From Micromonospora sp. CP22 (lineage in GTDB: Bacteria > Actinomycetota > Actinomycetes > Mycobacteriales > Micromonosporaceae): 64,000 nt of DNA. This document shows, one piece after another, positions 57,366 through 64,000 of this stretch. Positions within the stretch are counted from its first letter, which is position 1. Every line of letters begins with the position of its first letter. The position numbers and the translations under genes were made by a program. The stretch is from the NCBI RefSeq assembly GCF_009712475.1, contig NZ_VCJO01000001.1:659840-723839 (forward strand). Direction: 5' to 3'. Under the pieces are notes generated by a model that was not told the origin of the DNA, did no database searches, and saw only the letters and a list, made by a program, of their open reading frames with translations.

Positions 57366-58163
57366 ATGGCGCTCCGCCGAACCCGCACGACAGCCCGCGA
57401 CAGGTCCCGTCGTGTGCTCTCCCAGAACTTCCTCGCCGACCCGACCGCAGTCCGGCGGTTCATCGACGCCGCCTGCCCCGACCCGCACGGACTGGTGCTG
57501 GAGGTGGGTGCCGGGCGGGGGCAGTTGACCCGCCCGCTGGCCGCGCGTTGCGGCCGATTGACGGCGTACGAGGTGGACCCGGTCGCCGGCACTGAACTGG
57601 CCCGGGTCTGCGCGACCCTGCCGAACGTCACGCCTCGCCAGAGCGACTTCCTCTCGGCCGTACCACCCGAGGAGGAGTTCGCCGTGGTCGGCAACATCCC
57701 GTGGTCGCTGACCGCAGCCGTGGTGCGCTGGTGCCTGGCCGCGCCGGGGCTGCGCACGGCCACCCTGCTCACCCAACTGGAGTACGCCCGGCGGCGGGCC
57801 GGTGACTACGGTCGGTGGACCCGGTTGACGGTGCTGACCTGGCCGGAGTTCGACTGGCGGTTGGCCGGGCGGGTGCCGCGTACGGCATTTCGGCCGGTGC
57901 CCCGGGTCGACGCCGGCATCCTGCGCATCGAGCGTCGGGCGCAGCCGTTGCTGCCGCCTCGGGCGCTGCCGGCGTACCGGCGGATGGTCGAGCTGGGCTT
58001 CGGCGGGGTCGGCGGCTCGCTCGCGGCCTCGCTGGCCCGCGAGTATCCACGGGCCCGGCTGGCGGCGGCGGTGCGGGCCGGTCGGCTCGCCCCGGACACC
58101 CCGGTCGGGCAGGTCTGGCCGGAGCAGTGGTTGGTGCTGTACCGCCTGTTGCACGCCCGCTGA
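57366..58163 (+). CDS. erm: Erm-family 23S rRNA adenine-N6-methyltransferase
   Basis: Erm enzymes methylate A2058 of 23S rRNA and give resistance to macrolides, lincosamides and streptogramin B. The 265-residue product has the family start SQNFLADPTAVRRF (Q20-N21-F22), SAM motif EVGAGRGQLT at 46-55, acidic YEVD at 68-71, SDFLS, and the catalytic NIPW at 110-113 (N-I/L-P-Y/F/W). The helical C-terminal domain is present. KsgA-type dimethylases share the fold, but the sequence here follows actinomycete Erm enzymes. The ATG at 57366 has AAGGA about 7 nt upstream. A leader ORF and hairpins upstream suggest inducible expression. An erythromycin-esterase homologue lies 280 bp downstream. Confidence 0.88.
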   Translation: MALRRTRTTARDRSRRVLSQNFLADPTAVRRFIDAACPDPHGLVLEVGAGRGQLTRPLAARCGRLTAYEVDPVAGTELARVCATLPNVTPRQSDFLSAVPPEEEFAVVGNIPWSLTAAVVRWCLAAPGLRTATLLTQLEYARRRAGDYGRWTRLTVLTWPEFDWRLAGRVPRTAFRPVPRVDAGILRIERRAQPLLPPRALPAYRRMVELGFGGVGGSLAASLAREYPRARLAAAVRAGRLAPDTPVGQVWPEQWLVLYRLLHAR

Positions 58164-58166
58164 TGC

Positions 58167-58358
58167 TCAGGTGAACGTACGCAGCACCTCGGTCAACTCG
58201 TCGGGGGAGCTGATCTGCTCCATCGGCAGGGCCCGTACGGCCTGCAACTGCTCGGTGCTCGCGCCGTTCTCCTGGCACCAACGGATCAGGTCCTCGCGGG
58301 AGACGGGATAGTCCAGCCCGGCGAGGTACTCCTGCAGGGCCGCGCCGCTGTCGGTCAT
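58167..58358 (-). CDS. DUF2795 small protein (63 aa)
   Basis: A 63-residue soluble protein of the DUF2795 type, recognised from LDYPVSREDLIRWCQENGAS and SPDELTEVLR. DUF2795 members are small helical proteins, common in actinobacteria, with no assigned function. ATG at 58358. It is convergent with erm; the stop codons are 3 bp apart, with no room for a terminator, so the two transcripts must overlap unless one ends early. Confidence 0.75.
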   Translation of the reverse strand: MTDSGAALQEYLAGLDYPVSREDLIRWCQENGASTEQLQAVRALPMEQISSPDELTEVLRTFT

Positions 58359-58444
58359 GGTCTGCGACGTACCCGCGCAGCCGCCCCGGCACACCACCGG
58401 CGGGCCCCGGCGTTTGCCCGTCGGGGTGCCGGGTAGCCGCTGGC

Positions 58445-59701
58445 ATGCTGGTACAGCGGCTCGGCGCGCCGAGCGACCTCGATCCGTTGCTGGAGCGCGT
58501 CCGGGACGCCCAGGTGGTGATGATCGGGGAGGCGACGCACGGCAGCTACGACTACTACCGCATCCGGGAGCAGTTGACCCGGCGGCTGATCGCCGAGTGC
58601 GGCTTCTCCTTCGTGGCGGTGGAGGGTGACTGGCCGGACTGCGACCGGGTGCACCGGTCGGTGACCGGCGCACCCGGTGCGGTCGCCGAGCCGCAGATCG
58701 CGCTGGAGGCCTTCGAGCGGTGGCCGACGTGGATGTGGGCCAACGCCGAGGTGGCCCGCTTCTGCCGGTGGCTACGGGCCTGGAACATGGAGCGGGCGGA
58801 GGCGGCCCGGGTCGGCTTCCACGGCCTCGACGTCTACAGCCTCTGGGAGTCGATGCAGGCGATCTTCGACTATCTCGGCGAGGAGGAGCCGGCCTCGCTG
58901 GAGGTGGTCCAGGACGCGTACCGGTGCTTCGAGCCGTACGGCAAGCGGGTCGAGGAGTACGGCGCGGCGAGCCGATTCGTCTCCGCCCGCTGTGAGCAGG
59001 AGGTGATCCGGCTGCTGGCGCGTACCCGCGAACACGCCATCGCCGACGGCTCGGACGCCTTCTCGGCCTGGCAGAACGCGGAGGTGGTGGCCGGTGCGGA
59101 GCGCTACTACCGGGAGATGGTCGCCGGTGGACCCGGCTCGTGGAACGTCCGGGACACCCACATGGCGGACACCCTGGATCGGCTGCTCGACCACTACGGG
59201 CCGGGTGCCCGGGGGGTGGTGTGGGCGCACAACACGCATGTCGGCGACGCGCGGGCGACCGACATGGCCGCCGACGGGATGGTGAACATCGGCCAGCTGG
59301 CCCGGGAACGCCACGGCGCCGACCGGGTCGTGTTGGTCGGCTTCGGCAGCTTTCGCGGCACGGTGATCGCCGCGCCCCGCTGGGGGTCGCCGGCGGAGGT
59401 GATGGTGGTGCCGCCGGCCCGGCGCGGTTCGCTGGAGCACCGGCTGCACGAGTTGCTGCCGGAGCGGGCGGTGCTCGTCTTCGGCGGGCCGGACCAGCCG
59501 GGCTGGGTCACCGATCCGCGCGACCACCGGGCGATCGGGGTGGTGTACGACCCGTCGCTCGAGGCGTGGGGCAACTACGTGCCGACCCGGCTGGGGGAGC
59601 GCTACGACGCCTTCATCTGGTGCGACGAGAGCACCGCGTTGCATCCGTTGCCCGCCCGGCCCACCCCGGGCGAGATGGAGACCTACCCGGCCGGTGTCTG
59701 A
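58445..59701 (+). CDS. erythromycin esterase family protein
   Basis: A 418-residue member of the EreA/EreB-like family, metal-independent or metal-linked hydrolases that open the macrolactone ring of erythromycin; most members have other, unknown substrates. The active-site start GEATHGSYDYYRIREQL holds E29 and H32, followed by FVAVEGDWPDCDRVHR with E60, GFHGLDVYSLWESM, and AHNTHVGDARATDM with the second His pair. No signal peptide. Its position near an erm gene makes a resistance role plausible but not shown. A perfect bidirectional terminator follows. Confidence 0.85.
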   Translation: MLVQRLGAPSDLDPLLERVRDAQVVMIGEATHGSYDYYRIREQLTRRLIAECGFSFVAVEGDWPDCDRVHRSVTGAPGAVAEPQIALEAFERWPTWMWANAEVARFCRWLRAWNMERAEAARVGFHGLDVYSLWESMQAIFDYLGEEEPASLEVVQDAYRCFEPYGKRVEEYGAASRFVSARCEQEVIRLLARTREHAIADGSDAFSAWQNAEVVAGAERYYREMVAGGPGSWNVRDTHMADTLDRLLDHYGPGARGVVWAHNTHVGDARATDMAADGMVNIGQLARERHGADRVVLVGFGSFRGTVIAAPRWGSPAEVMVVPPARRGSLEHRLHELLPERAVLVFGGPDQPGWVTDPRDHRAIGVVYDPSLEAWGNYVPTRLGERYDAFIWCDESTALHPLPARPTPGEMETYPAGV

Positions 59702-59708
59702 GCACGGC

Positions 59709-59741
59709 GACGGCCCCCACCGAAGGTCGGTGGGGGCCGTC
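59709..59741. terminator. bidirectional terminator hairpin
   Basis: GACGGCCCCCACCGA (59709-59723) and TCGGTGGGGGCCGTC (59727-59741) make a perfect 15-bp stem with a 3-nt loop between the convergent esterase and mmpL genes. Confidence 0.8.
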
Positions 59742-59751
59742 ACGCACGAGG

Positions 59752-62022
59752 TCAGGCGCCGATCTCGACCTTGTCGTCGAGCTTGGCGCGCAGCTTCTCG
59801 CCCTCGATGTCGACGTTCGGCAGTGCCCGGTCCAGCCAGCGCGGCAGCCACCAGGCCACCTTCCCGAGCAGCGACATCACCGCCGGGACGATGGTCATGC
59901 GGACCACGAAGGCGTCGATCGCCACGCCGATCGCGAGCGCGAAGCCCATCGACTTGATCACCGGGTCTTCCAGGAAGACGAAGCCGCCGAAGACCGAGGT
60001 CATGATCAGGGCCGCGGCCGTCACCACCCGGGCTCCGTGCCCCATGCCGTTGATGGTGGCCTGCTGGGCGGTGTCACCGTGGACGAAGTCCTCCCGCATC
60101 CGGGAGACCAGGAACACCTCGTAGTCCATGGCCAGGCCGAACAGAATGCCGATCAGCAGGATCGGTAGGAAGCTGATCAGCGGACCAGGGGTGTCCAGGC
60201 CGACCAGGTCGGCGAGGTGACCCTGCTGGAAGACCGCGACCGTGATGCCGAACGTGGCGGCGACGGTGAGCAGGAAGCCCAGCGCCGCCTTGACCGGCAC
60301 CAGCACCGAACGGAACACCAGCATCAGCAGCAGGATCGACAGGCCGACCACCAGCGCCAGGTAGATCGGCAACGCGTCGGAGAGCTTCTCCGAGATGTCG
60401 ATGCCGATCGCAGTGACACCGGTGAGCAGCACGTCCGCGCCCTGGATGTCGCCGACGGCGGTACGGATGTCGTGCACCATCGTCTCGGTGGCCGGATCGG
60501 TCGGGCCGGTCTGCGGGATCACTCCGAGCAGTGCCGTCCGACCGTCCGGGCTCAGTTGCGGCGGGGCCACGGCGAGCACGTTGTCGGTGCCCTGGACCAG
60601 GGCGGTGACCTGCGGAACGGCTGCCGAGGTGGCGGCGGCGTCGTCACCGGCGACCACCACCGCGAGACGGCCGGTGAAGCCCGGCCCGAAGCCCTCGGTG
60701 ATCAGGTCGTTGGAGACCCGGGCAGCGGACCCCACCGGAGCGGTACCGGCGTCGGGCAGGGCCAGCCGCATGTCCGACGACGGCAGCGCGAGCAGCCCCA
60801 GGCCGAGCAGTCCGACGAGGATCACCGGGATCCGGAACCGGGTGGTCAGCCGGGCCCAGCGGAAGCCGAACGTCGACTTGTCCTCACCGGCCGTGGTGGC
60901 GGGCTTCGACGGCTCGCCCGGGCCGGTCTCGTCGCCATCGCCGTCGGCGGTGGCGGCGTAGGTGGCGGCGTAGGTGGCGGCGTCGGCGGAGAGCACCACC
61001 GGCACCGACGAGCGCAGTCGGCGAGGCAACACCCGGCGACCGGCGAAGCCGAGCAGGGCCGGCTGGAGGGTGATCGCCACCAGTACCGCGACGGTCACGG
61101 TGCCGGCGGCGGCCAGGCCCATCACGGTCAGGAACGGGATGTTCACCACGGCGAGACCGGCCAGGGCGATGACGACCGTGGCACCGGCGAAGGTCACCGC
61201 CGAGCCGGCGGTGCCGACCGCCCGCCCGATCGCCTCGTCCGCCGGTATGCCTTCGAGCAGGTTCTGTCGGTACCGCGAGGTGATGAAGAGCGAGTAGTCG
61301 ATACCGACGGCCAGGCCGAGCATCAACGCGAGGATGGGCGCGGTGCTGGTCAGCTCGATCGCGCCGCTGAGCGCGAAGAGGCCGGCCATGCCGACGCCGA
61401 CGCCGATCAGCGCGTTGAGCATGGTCATGCCCGCGGCCACCAGCGAGCCGAAGGTGACCACCAGGACGATGAGGGCCACCGCGACGCCGATCGCCTCGGT
61501 GGAGCCGACCTCGGGCTCGGAGTTGAGCACCTCACCACCGGGCGCCACCTGCCAGCCCTGGGCCGTCGCGTCGGCACCCAGCCGCTCGTACGCCTCCCGC
61601 TGCTCGTCGGTGACCTGGTCGGCGCCGCCGGAGAACTGCACCTGGATGAGCGCGTACTGACCGTCGGGGGAGACCGAGCCGACCTGGAACGGGTCGACGG
61701 CGGCGAGCACCCCGGGGACCGTGGTGGCCTCCTGGGTGATCGACTGGATCACCGCCTGGCCCTCGGGGGTGCCGAGCTGGCCCGGGGCGGGTGCCTTGAC
61801 CGCGACGGTGCCGGTGGCGCCGGCCGCCGCCGGGAACTGCTCGTCGAGCAGGTCGAGCGCGCGTTGCGACTCCGTACCGGGCATGCTGAAGTTGCTGGCC
61901 GTCGGGCCGCGCAGGGTCGCCGCTGCCAGGCCGAGCCCGACGAGTACGACGAGCCAGATCGCGGCGACGAGTCGCCGCCGCCGCATCGAGCCCCGGCCAA
62001 GCCGGTAGAGCAGGGTCGCCAT
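59752..62022 (-). CDS. MMPL-family RND transporter
   Basis: A 756-residue transporter with two MMPL halves of six membrane helices each and large external loops after the first helix of each half (about 35-170 and 430-550). Visible are AIWLVVLVGLGLAAATLRGP, the GxxxDY motif of TM4 in LAVGIDYSLFITSRYRQNL and again in LFGLAMDYEVFLVSRMREDF, which carries the proton-relay Asp-Tyr pairs. Such proteins export lipids, siderophores or drugs across the membrane. The ATG at 62022 has GGAAGGA upstream. It is the second gene of a tetR-mmpL operon, 37 bp after the regulator. Confidence 0.93.
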   Translation of the reverse strand: MATLLYRLGRGSMRRRRLVAAIWLVVLVGLGLAAATLRGPTASNFSMPGTESQRALDLLDEQFPAAAGATGTVAVKAPAPGQLGTPEGQAVIQSITQEATTVPGVLAAVDPFQVGSVSPDGQYALIQVQFSGGADQVTDEQREAYERLGADATAQGWQVAPGGEVLNSEPEVGSTEAIGVAVALIVLVVTFGSLVAAGMTMLNALIGVGVGMAGLFALSGAIELTSTAPILALMLGLAVGIDYSLFITSRYRQNLLEGIPADEAIGRAVGTAGSAVTFAGATVVIALAGLAVVNIPFLTVMGLAAAGTVTVAVLVAITLQPALLGFAGRRVLPRRLRSSVPVVLSADAATYAATYAATADGDGDETGPGEPSKPATTAGEDKSTFGFRWARLTTRFRIPVILVGLLGLGLLALPSSDMRLALPDAGTAPVGSAARVSNDLITEGFGPGFTGRLAVVVAGDDAAATSAAVPQVTALVQGTDNVLAVAPPQLSPDGRTALLGVIPQTGPTDPATETMVHDIRTAVGDIQGADVLLTGVTAIGIDISEKLSDALPIYLALVVGLSILLLMLVFRSVLVPVKAALGFLLTVAATFGITVAVFQQGHLADLVGLDTPGPLISFLPILLIGILFGLAMDYEVFLVSRMREDFVHGDTAQQATINGMGHGARVVTAAALIMTSVFGGFVFLEDPVIKSMGFALAIGVAIDAFVVRMTIVPAVMSLLGKVAWWLPRWLDRALPNVDIEGEKLRAKLDDKVEIGA

Positions 62023-62059
62023 GAGGTCCTTCCCTCAATCGTGAATTGGTGGAACTGGT

Positions 62060-62611
62060 TCAGTGCACGGGCGGCTCAAGCGCCCGTCGCAGCAGGCCGA
62101 GCAGCGCGTCGCCCAACTCCTGGTCGGTCAGGTCGGCGAACTCGCCGCAGGTTTCGGCGATACCGGCGAGCAGCACCAGCGCGGTGACCCGGGCGGAGGC
62201 CCGCTCGGAGTGCCCGGCGAACGCGTCGATGAGCCGTTCGGAGATCTGCTGGATGTGCGCGAAGACCGGCTGTTGCAGCAGCTCCGGGAACTCACCCCGC
62301 AGGAAGGCGATCTCGTTGCGGAACCGGACCGCGAGGTCGACGAAGCCCTCGGCCGCGACCCGCTGCGCGTCGGCCGGCCCGTGCTGCTCGGCGATCCGTT
62401 CGTCGAGCGAGCACAGCGCCTCGATCGCGGGCGCCATCAGCTCGGTGAGGATCGCCTCCTTGTTGGCGAAGTGGTACAGCACCGCAGCCTTGGAGCAACC
62501 CACCTCGGTGGCGATGTCCTGCAACGACGTGCCCCGGTAGCCGGTGGCGGCGAAACGTCTCGCCGCTGCCGCGAGGATCTCGTCGTGCGTCTGCGGGGTG
62601 GGACGGGCCAT
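62060..62611 (-). CDS. TetR-family transcriptional regulator
   Basis: A 183-residue regulator with an N-terminal helix-turn-helix (EILAAAARRFAATGYRGTSLQDIATEVGCSKAAVLYHFANKEAIL) and a helical ligand domain. I chose the ATG at 62611 (MARPTPQTHDEIL); an in-frame ATG at 62623 would add four residues and place the start against the operator. Two perfect palindromes directly upstream are its likely operators, so it should repress itself and the mmpL gene downstream until a ligand, perhaps a transport substrate, binds. Confidence 0.92.
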   Translation of the reverse strand: MARPTPQTHDEILAAAARRFAATGYRGTSLQDIATEVGCSKAAVLYHFANKEAILTELMAPAIEALCSLDERIAEQHGPADAQRVAAEGFVDLAVRFRNEIAFLRGEFPELLQQPVFAHIQQISERLIDAFAGHSERASARVTALVLLAGIAETCGEFADLTDQELGDALLGLLRRALEPPVH

Positions 62612-62625
62612 GAGAATCAGCATGC

Positions 62626-62660
62626 CTGACCGATCGGTCAGAGGCTGACCGATCGGTCAG
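62626..62660. promoter_or_regulatory. two tandem TetR operators
   Basis: CTGACCGATCGGTCAG occurs twice as a perfect 16-bp palindrome, at 62626-62641 and 62645-62660, centres 19 bp apart. They lie just upstream of the tetR start and about 90 bp before the divergent ligD-like gene. The spacing would let two dimers bind on nearly the same DNA face. Confidence 0.85.
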
Positions 62661-62748
62661 ATCAGTGGTCTTCCCCACAACCGGAGCTGTCGAAACGACA
62701 CCGGGTGTTCCGGTTGACCGTTGCCCGTACGCCGAGGATGGTGATCGG

Positions 62749-63705
62749 ATGAGCGGGGCTGACGAGATCCGGGACGGGGTCGCGCTGACGAACCTCGACC
62801 AGCCGCTGTTCGACGGGTCGGGGGTGCGCAAGCGAGATCTGGTCGACTACCTCGACGCGGTGGCTGACCGGCTCGTCCCGTACCTGCGTGGCCGACCGCT
62901 GTCGGTGGTCCGGGTGCGTCCGGGGCAACCGCCGTTCATGCAGAAGAACCTGCCGCGCTACACCCCGGACTGGGTGCGCCGGGTGCCGATCTGGGCGGAG
63001 GCGTCCCGACGGGAGATCGCGTACGCGTTGTGCGACGACCGCCGTACCCTGCTCTGGTTCGCCAACCAGCGGGCCGTCGAGTTCCACCCCACCCTGGCCA
63101 CGGCCGACGACCTGAGCCGCCCGACCCACCTGGTGCTGGATCTCGATCCGCCGGAGGGCGGTGGGTTCGGTGCCGGGGTGCGGGCCGCGCTGCTGGTCCG
63201 GCAGGCGCTGGCCGACGCCGGGTTGGCGGGTGCGGTGAAGACCAGCGGCGCCAAGGGGGTGCACGTCTTCGTCCCGGTCGAGGGCAGCGACGCCGAGGAG
63301 TTGGCCGCCGCCACCCGGGCCCTCGCCGCCCGCGCCGAACGGCTGGACCCGAAGCTGGCGACCACCGCGTTCATCCGCGAGGACCGGGGCGGCAAGGTCT
63401 TCGTCGACCCCACCCGCACCGGCGGGGCGACGGTCGTCTCGGTGTACAGCCCTCGGCTGCGTCCCGATGTGCCGGTCTCCTTTCCGGTGCCCTGGCCGGA
63501 GTTGGAGTCGGTCACCCCGGCGGACTTCACCATCCGGACGGTCCCGGCGCTGGTGGCGCAGCGGGACCTGTGGGCCGATCTGCTGCCGGCGCCCCAGCGG
63601 CTCCCCGCCGACCTGATCGAGGAGGGCCGCGCAATCCCGATCCCGAGGGTGCAGGCCATGCACGAGGGCCGCCGCCGAGCCCGCGCCCGCCGAACCCCTA
63701 CCTAG
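62749..63705 (+). CDS. LigD-type polymerase/primase domain protein
   Basis: A 318-residue stand-alone polymerase domain of the LigD (NHEJ) family, an archaeo-eukaryotic primase fold that adds ribonucleotides at double-strand break ends together with Ku. It has TNLDQPLFDGSGVRKRDLVDYL, HLVLDLDPPEGGG with the catalytic Asp pair, SGAKGVHVFVPV with the conserved His, and FVDPTRTGGATVVSVYSPR. No ligase or nuclease domain is attached. The ATG at 62749 starts the conserved region; an open frame to the left crosses the operators. No Ku gene is adjacent. Confidence 0.9.
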   Translation: MSGADEIRDGVALTNLDQPLFDGSGVRKRDLVDYLDAVADRLVPYLRGRPLSVVRVRPGQPPFMQKNLPRYTPDWVRRVPIWAEASRREIAYALCDDRRTLLWFANQRAVEFHPTLATADDLSRPTHLVLDLDPPEGGGFGAGVRAALLVRQALADAGLAGAVKTSGAKGVHVFVPVEGSDAEELAAATRALAARAERLDPKLATTAFIREDRGGKVFVDPTRTGGATVVSVYSPRLRPDVPVSFPVPWPELESVTPADFTIRTVPALVAQRDLWADLLPAPQRLPADLIEEGRAIPIPRVQAMHEGRRRARARRTPT

Positions 63706-63764
63706 ACAAACCCACACTGCCCCGCAGGTCGCGCCCCGGCACGCACAACCGGACGGGGCTCGGC

Positions 63765-64000
63765 ATGGACCAACGGACCGTGTTCACAGAACCAGGGCTG
63801 ACGGAGATCGCCCAGTGGCACGAGCTGCGGACGGCGTCTGGACGCCGGAGGTTGACGGAGATCGCCCAGCGGCGCGAGCTGCGGACGGCGTCTGGACGCC
63901 GGAGGTTGACGGAGATCGCCCAGCGGCGCGAGCTGCGGACGGCGTCTGGACGCCGGAGGTTGACGGAGATCGCCCAGCGGCGCGAGCTGCGGACGGCGTC
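63765..64000 (+). other. open frame through the 54-bp repeats, 3'-truncated
   Basis: From ATG 63765 one frame stays open to the right edge. It reads MDQRTVFTEPG and then 18-residue repeats, LTEIAQRRELRTASGRRR, the first copy having WH in place of RR. The 54-bp period keeps the frame. Five of the six frames through the repeat unit are also open, so an open frame is weak evidence; there is no clear ribosome-binding site. It could be non-coding. Confidence 0.25.
63798..64000. repeat. 54-bp tandem repeat array, cut by the window edge
   Basis: Units start at 63798, 63852, 63906 and 63960 (the last one cut at 41 bp). Copies 2, 3 and the visible part of 4 are identical; copy 1 differs by three bases. 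Each unit contains the near-perfect palindrome CGGCGTCTGGACGCCG (first at 63832-63847). No spacers are present. The array continues beyond the window. The 92 bp between the ligD-like stop and the array hold nothing else I can name. Confidence 0.95.

Noticed and set aside
57094..57528. Frame starting at GTG 57094 that overlaps the erm leader and the start of erm
   Set aside because: It reads through the hairpins into a wrong frame of erm with a low-complexity Arg/Pro composition.
63798..64000. CRISPR array
   Set aside because: The 54-bp units are directly joined with no unique spacers and no cas genes are present.
1..64000. tRNA, rRNA and known riboswitches
   Set aside because: I looked for tRNA-like cloverleaf ends and for familiar riboswitch cores upstream of metabolic genes and saw none. 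A tRNAscan or Rfam search would be decisive.

Overview
The window is about 70% or more GC chromosomal DNA from an actinobacterium, most likely Micromonospora or a close relative in the Micromonosporaceae. The evidence is the gene set: a WhiB1/WblE iron-sulfur regulator, the nickel superoxide dismutase pair sodN/sodX, the fused 2-oxoglutarate enzyme Kgd, an MprAB-PepD-like stress module, DUF6104 and DUF2795 small proteins, secreted GH6/GH16 enzymes, and many apparently leaderless genes. It reads as core chromosome with accessory patches. I see no phage, no insertion sequence with a transposase, no rRNA or tRNA and no CRISPR array.

Layout. 1-4100: end of a CbiX-like chelatase, whiB1 with a CRP-type site, a lipid-kinase homologue, an RsbW-like anti-sigma factor, and divergent sodN/sodX. 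4200-11200: malic enzyme, a cluster of small AAGGAAGGG repeats, an MDR oxidoreductase, a lipoprotein hydrolase, and pta-ackA. 11600-15900: a repeat-bearing membrane protein coupled to a polysaccharide deacetylase/glycosyltransferase fusion, a GH6 lipoprotein and DUF6104. 15950-22600: kgd, an ABC-2 transporter and a hotdog-fold protein. 22700-28700: an OmpR-type regulator, sensor kinase and HtrA-like protease, then a triple-BON protein and a GT4 enzyme. 28700-39300: Ser/Thr kinase, patatin, acyltransferase, CutA, a giant membrane protein, an RHH regulator with DUF4097, pterin dehydratase and an FHA protein. 39300-49400: rocD/ddaH, SDR, Nei glycosylase, aminoglycoside-type kinase, WGR/propeller protein, CoA-disulfide-reductase-like flavoprotein and a YbdK ligase. 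49500-54200: GH16 glucanase under a LacI-type operator, a decayed chitinase, DedA and a GH13 enzyme. 54300-64000: FabG-like SDR, two membrane proteins, Gfo/Idh/MocA oxidoreductase, an erm methyltransferase behind a probable leader peptide and attenuator, an erythromycin-esterase homologue, tetR-mmpL, a stand-alone LigD polymerase domain, and a 54-bp tandem repeat running off the right edge.

How genes work together. pta-ackA and malic enzyme handle acetyl-phosphate and C4/C3 carbon, and kgd links the TCA cycle to succinate. The regulator-kinase-protease trio looks like an autoregulated envelope-stress unit, with 11-bp-phased direct repeats upstream of both the regulator and the protease. The GH16 gene combines a consensus promoter with a palindrome over the start point, as in CelR/CebR control. 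The most interesting segment is 57079-59701. An Erm-family rRNA methylase is preceded by a 37-codon leader ORF with Arg-X-Arg motifs and competing RNA hairpins, and is followed by an erythromycin-esterase-family gene. This suggests drug-inducible ribosome protection.

Annotations rest on reading motifs and translations by eye. No database search, RNA folding or promoter scoring was run.
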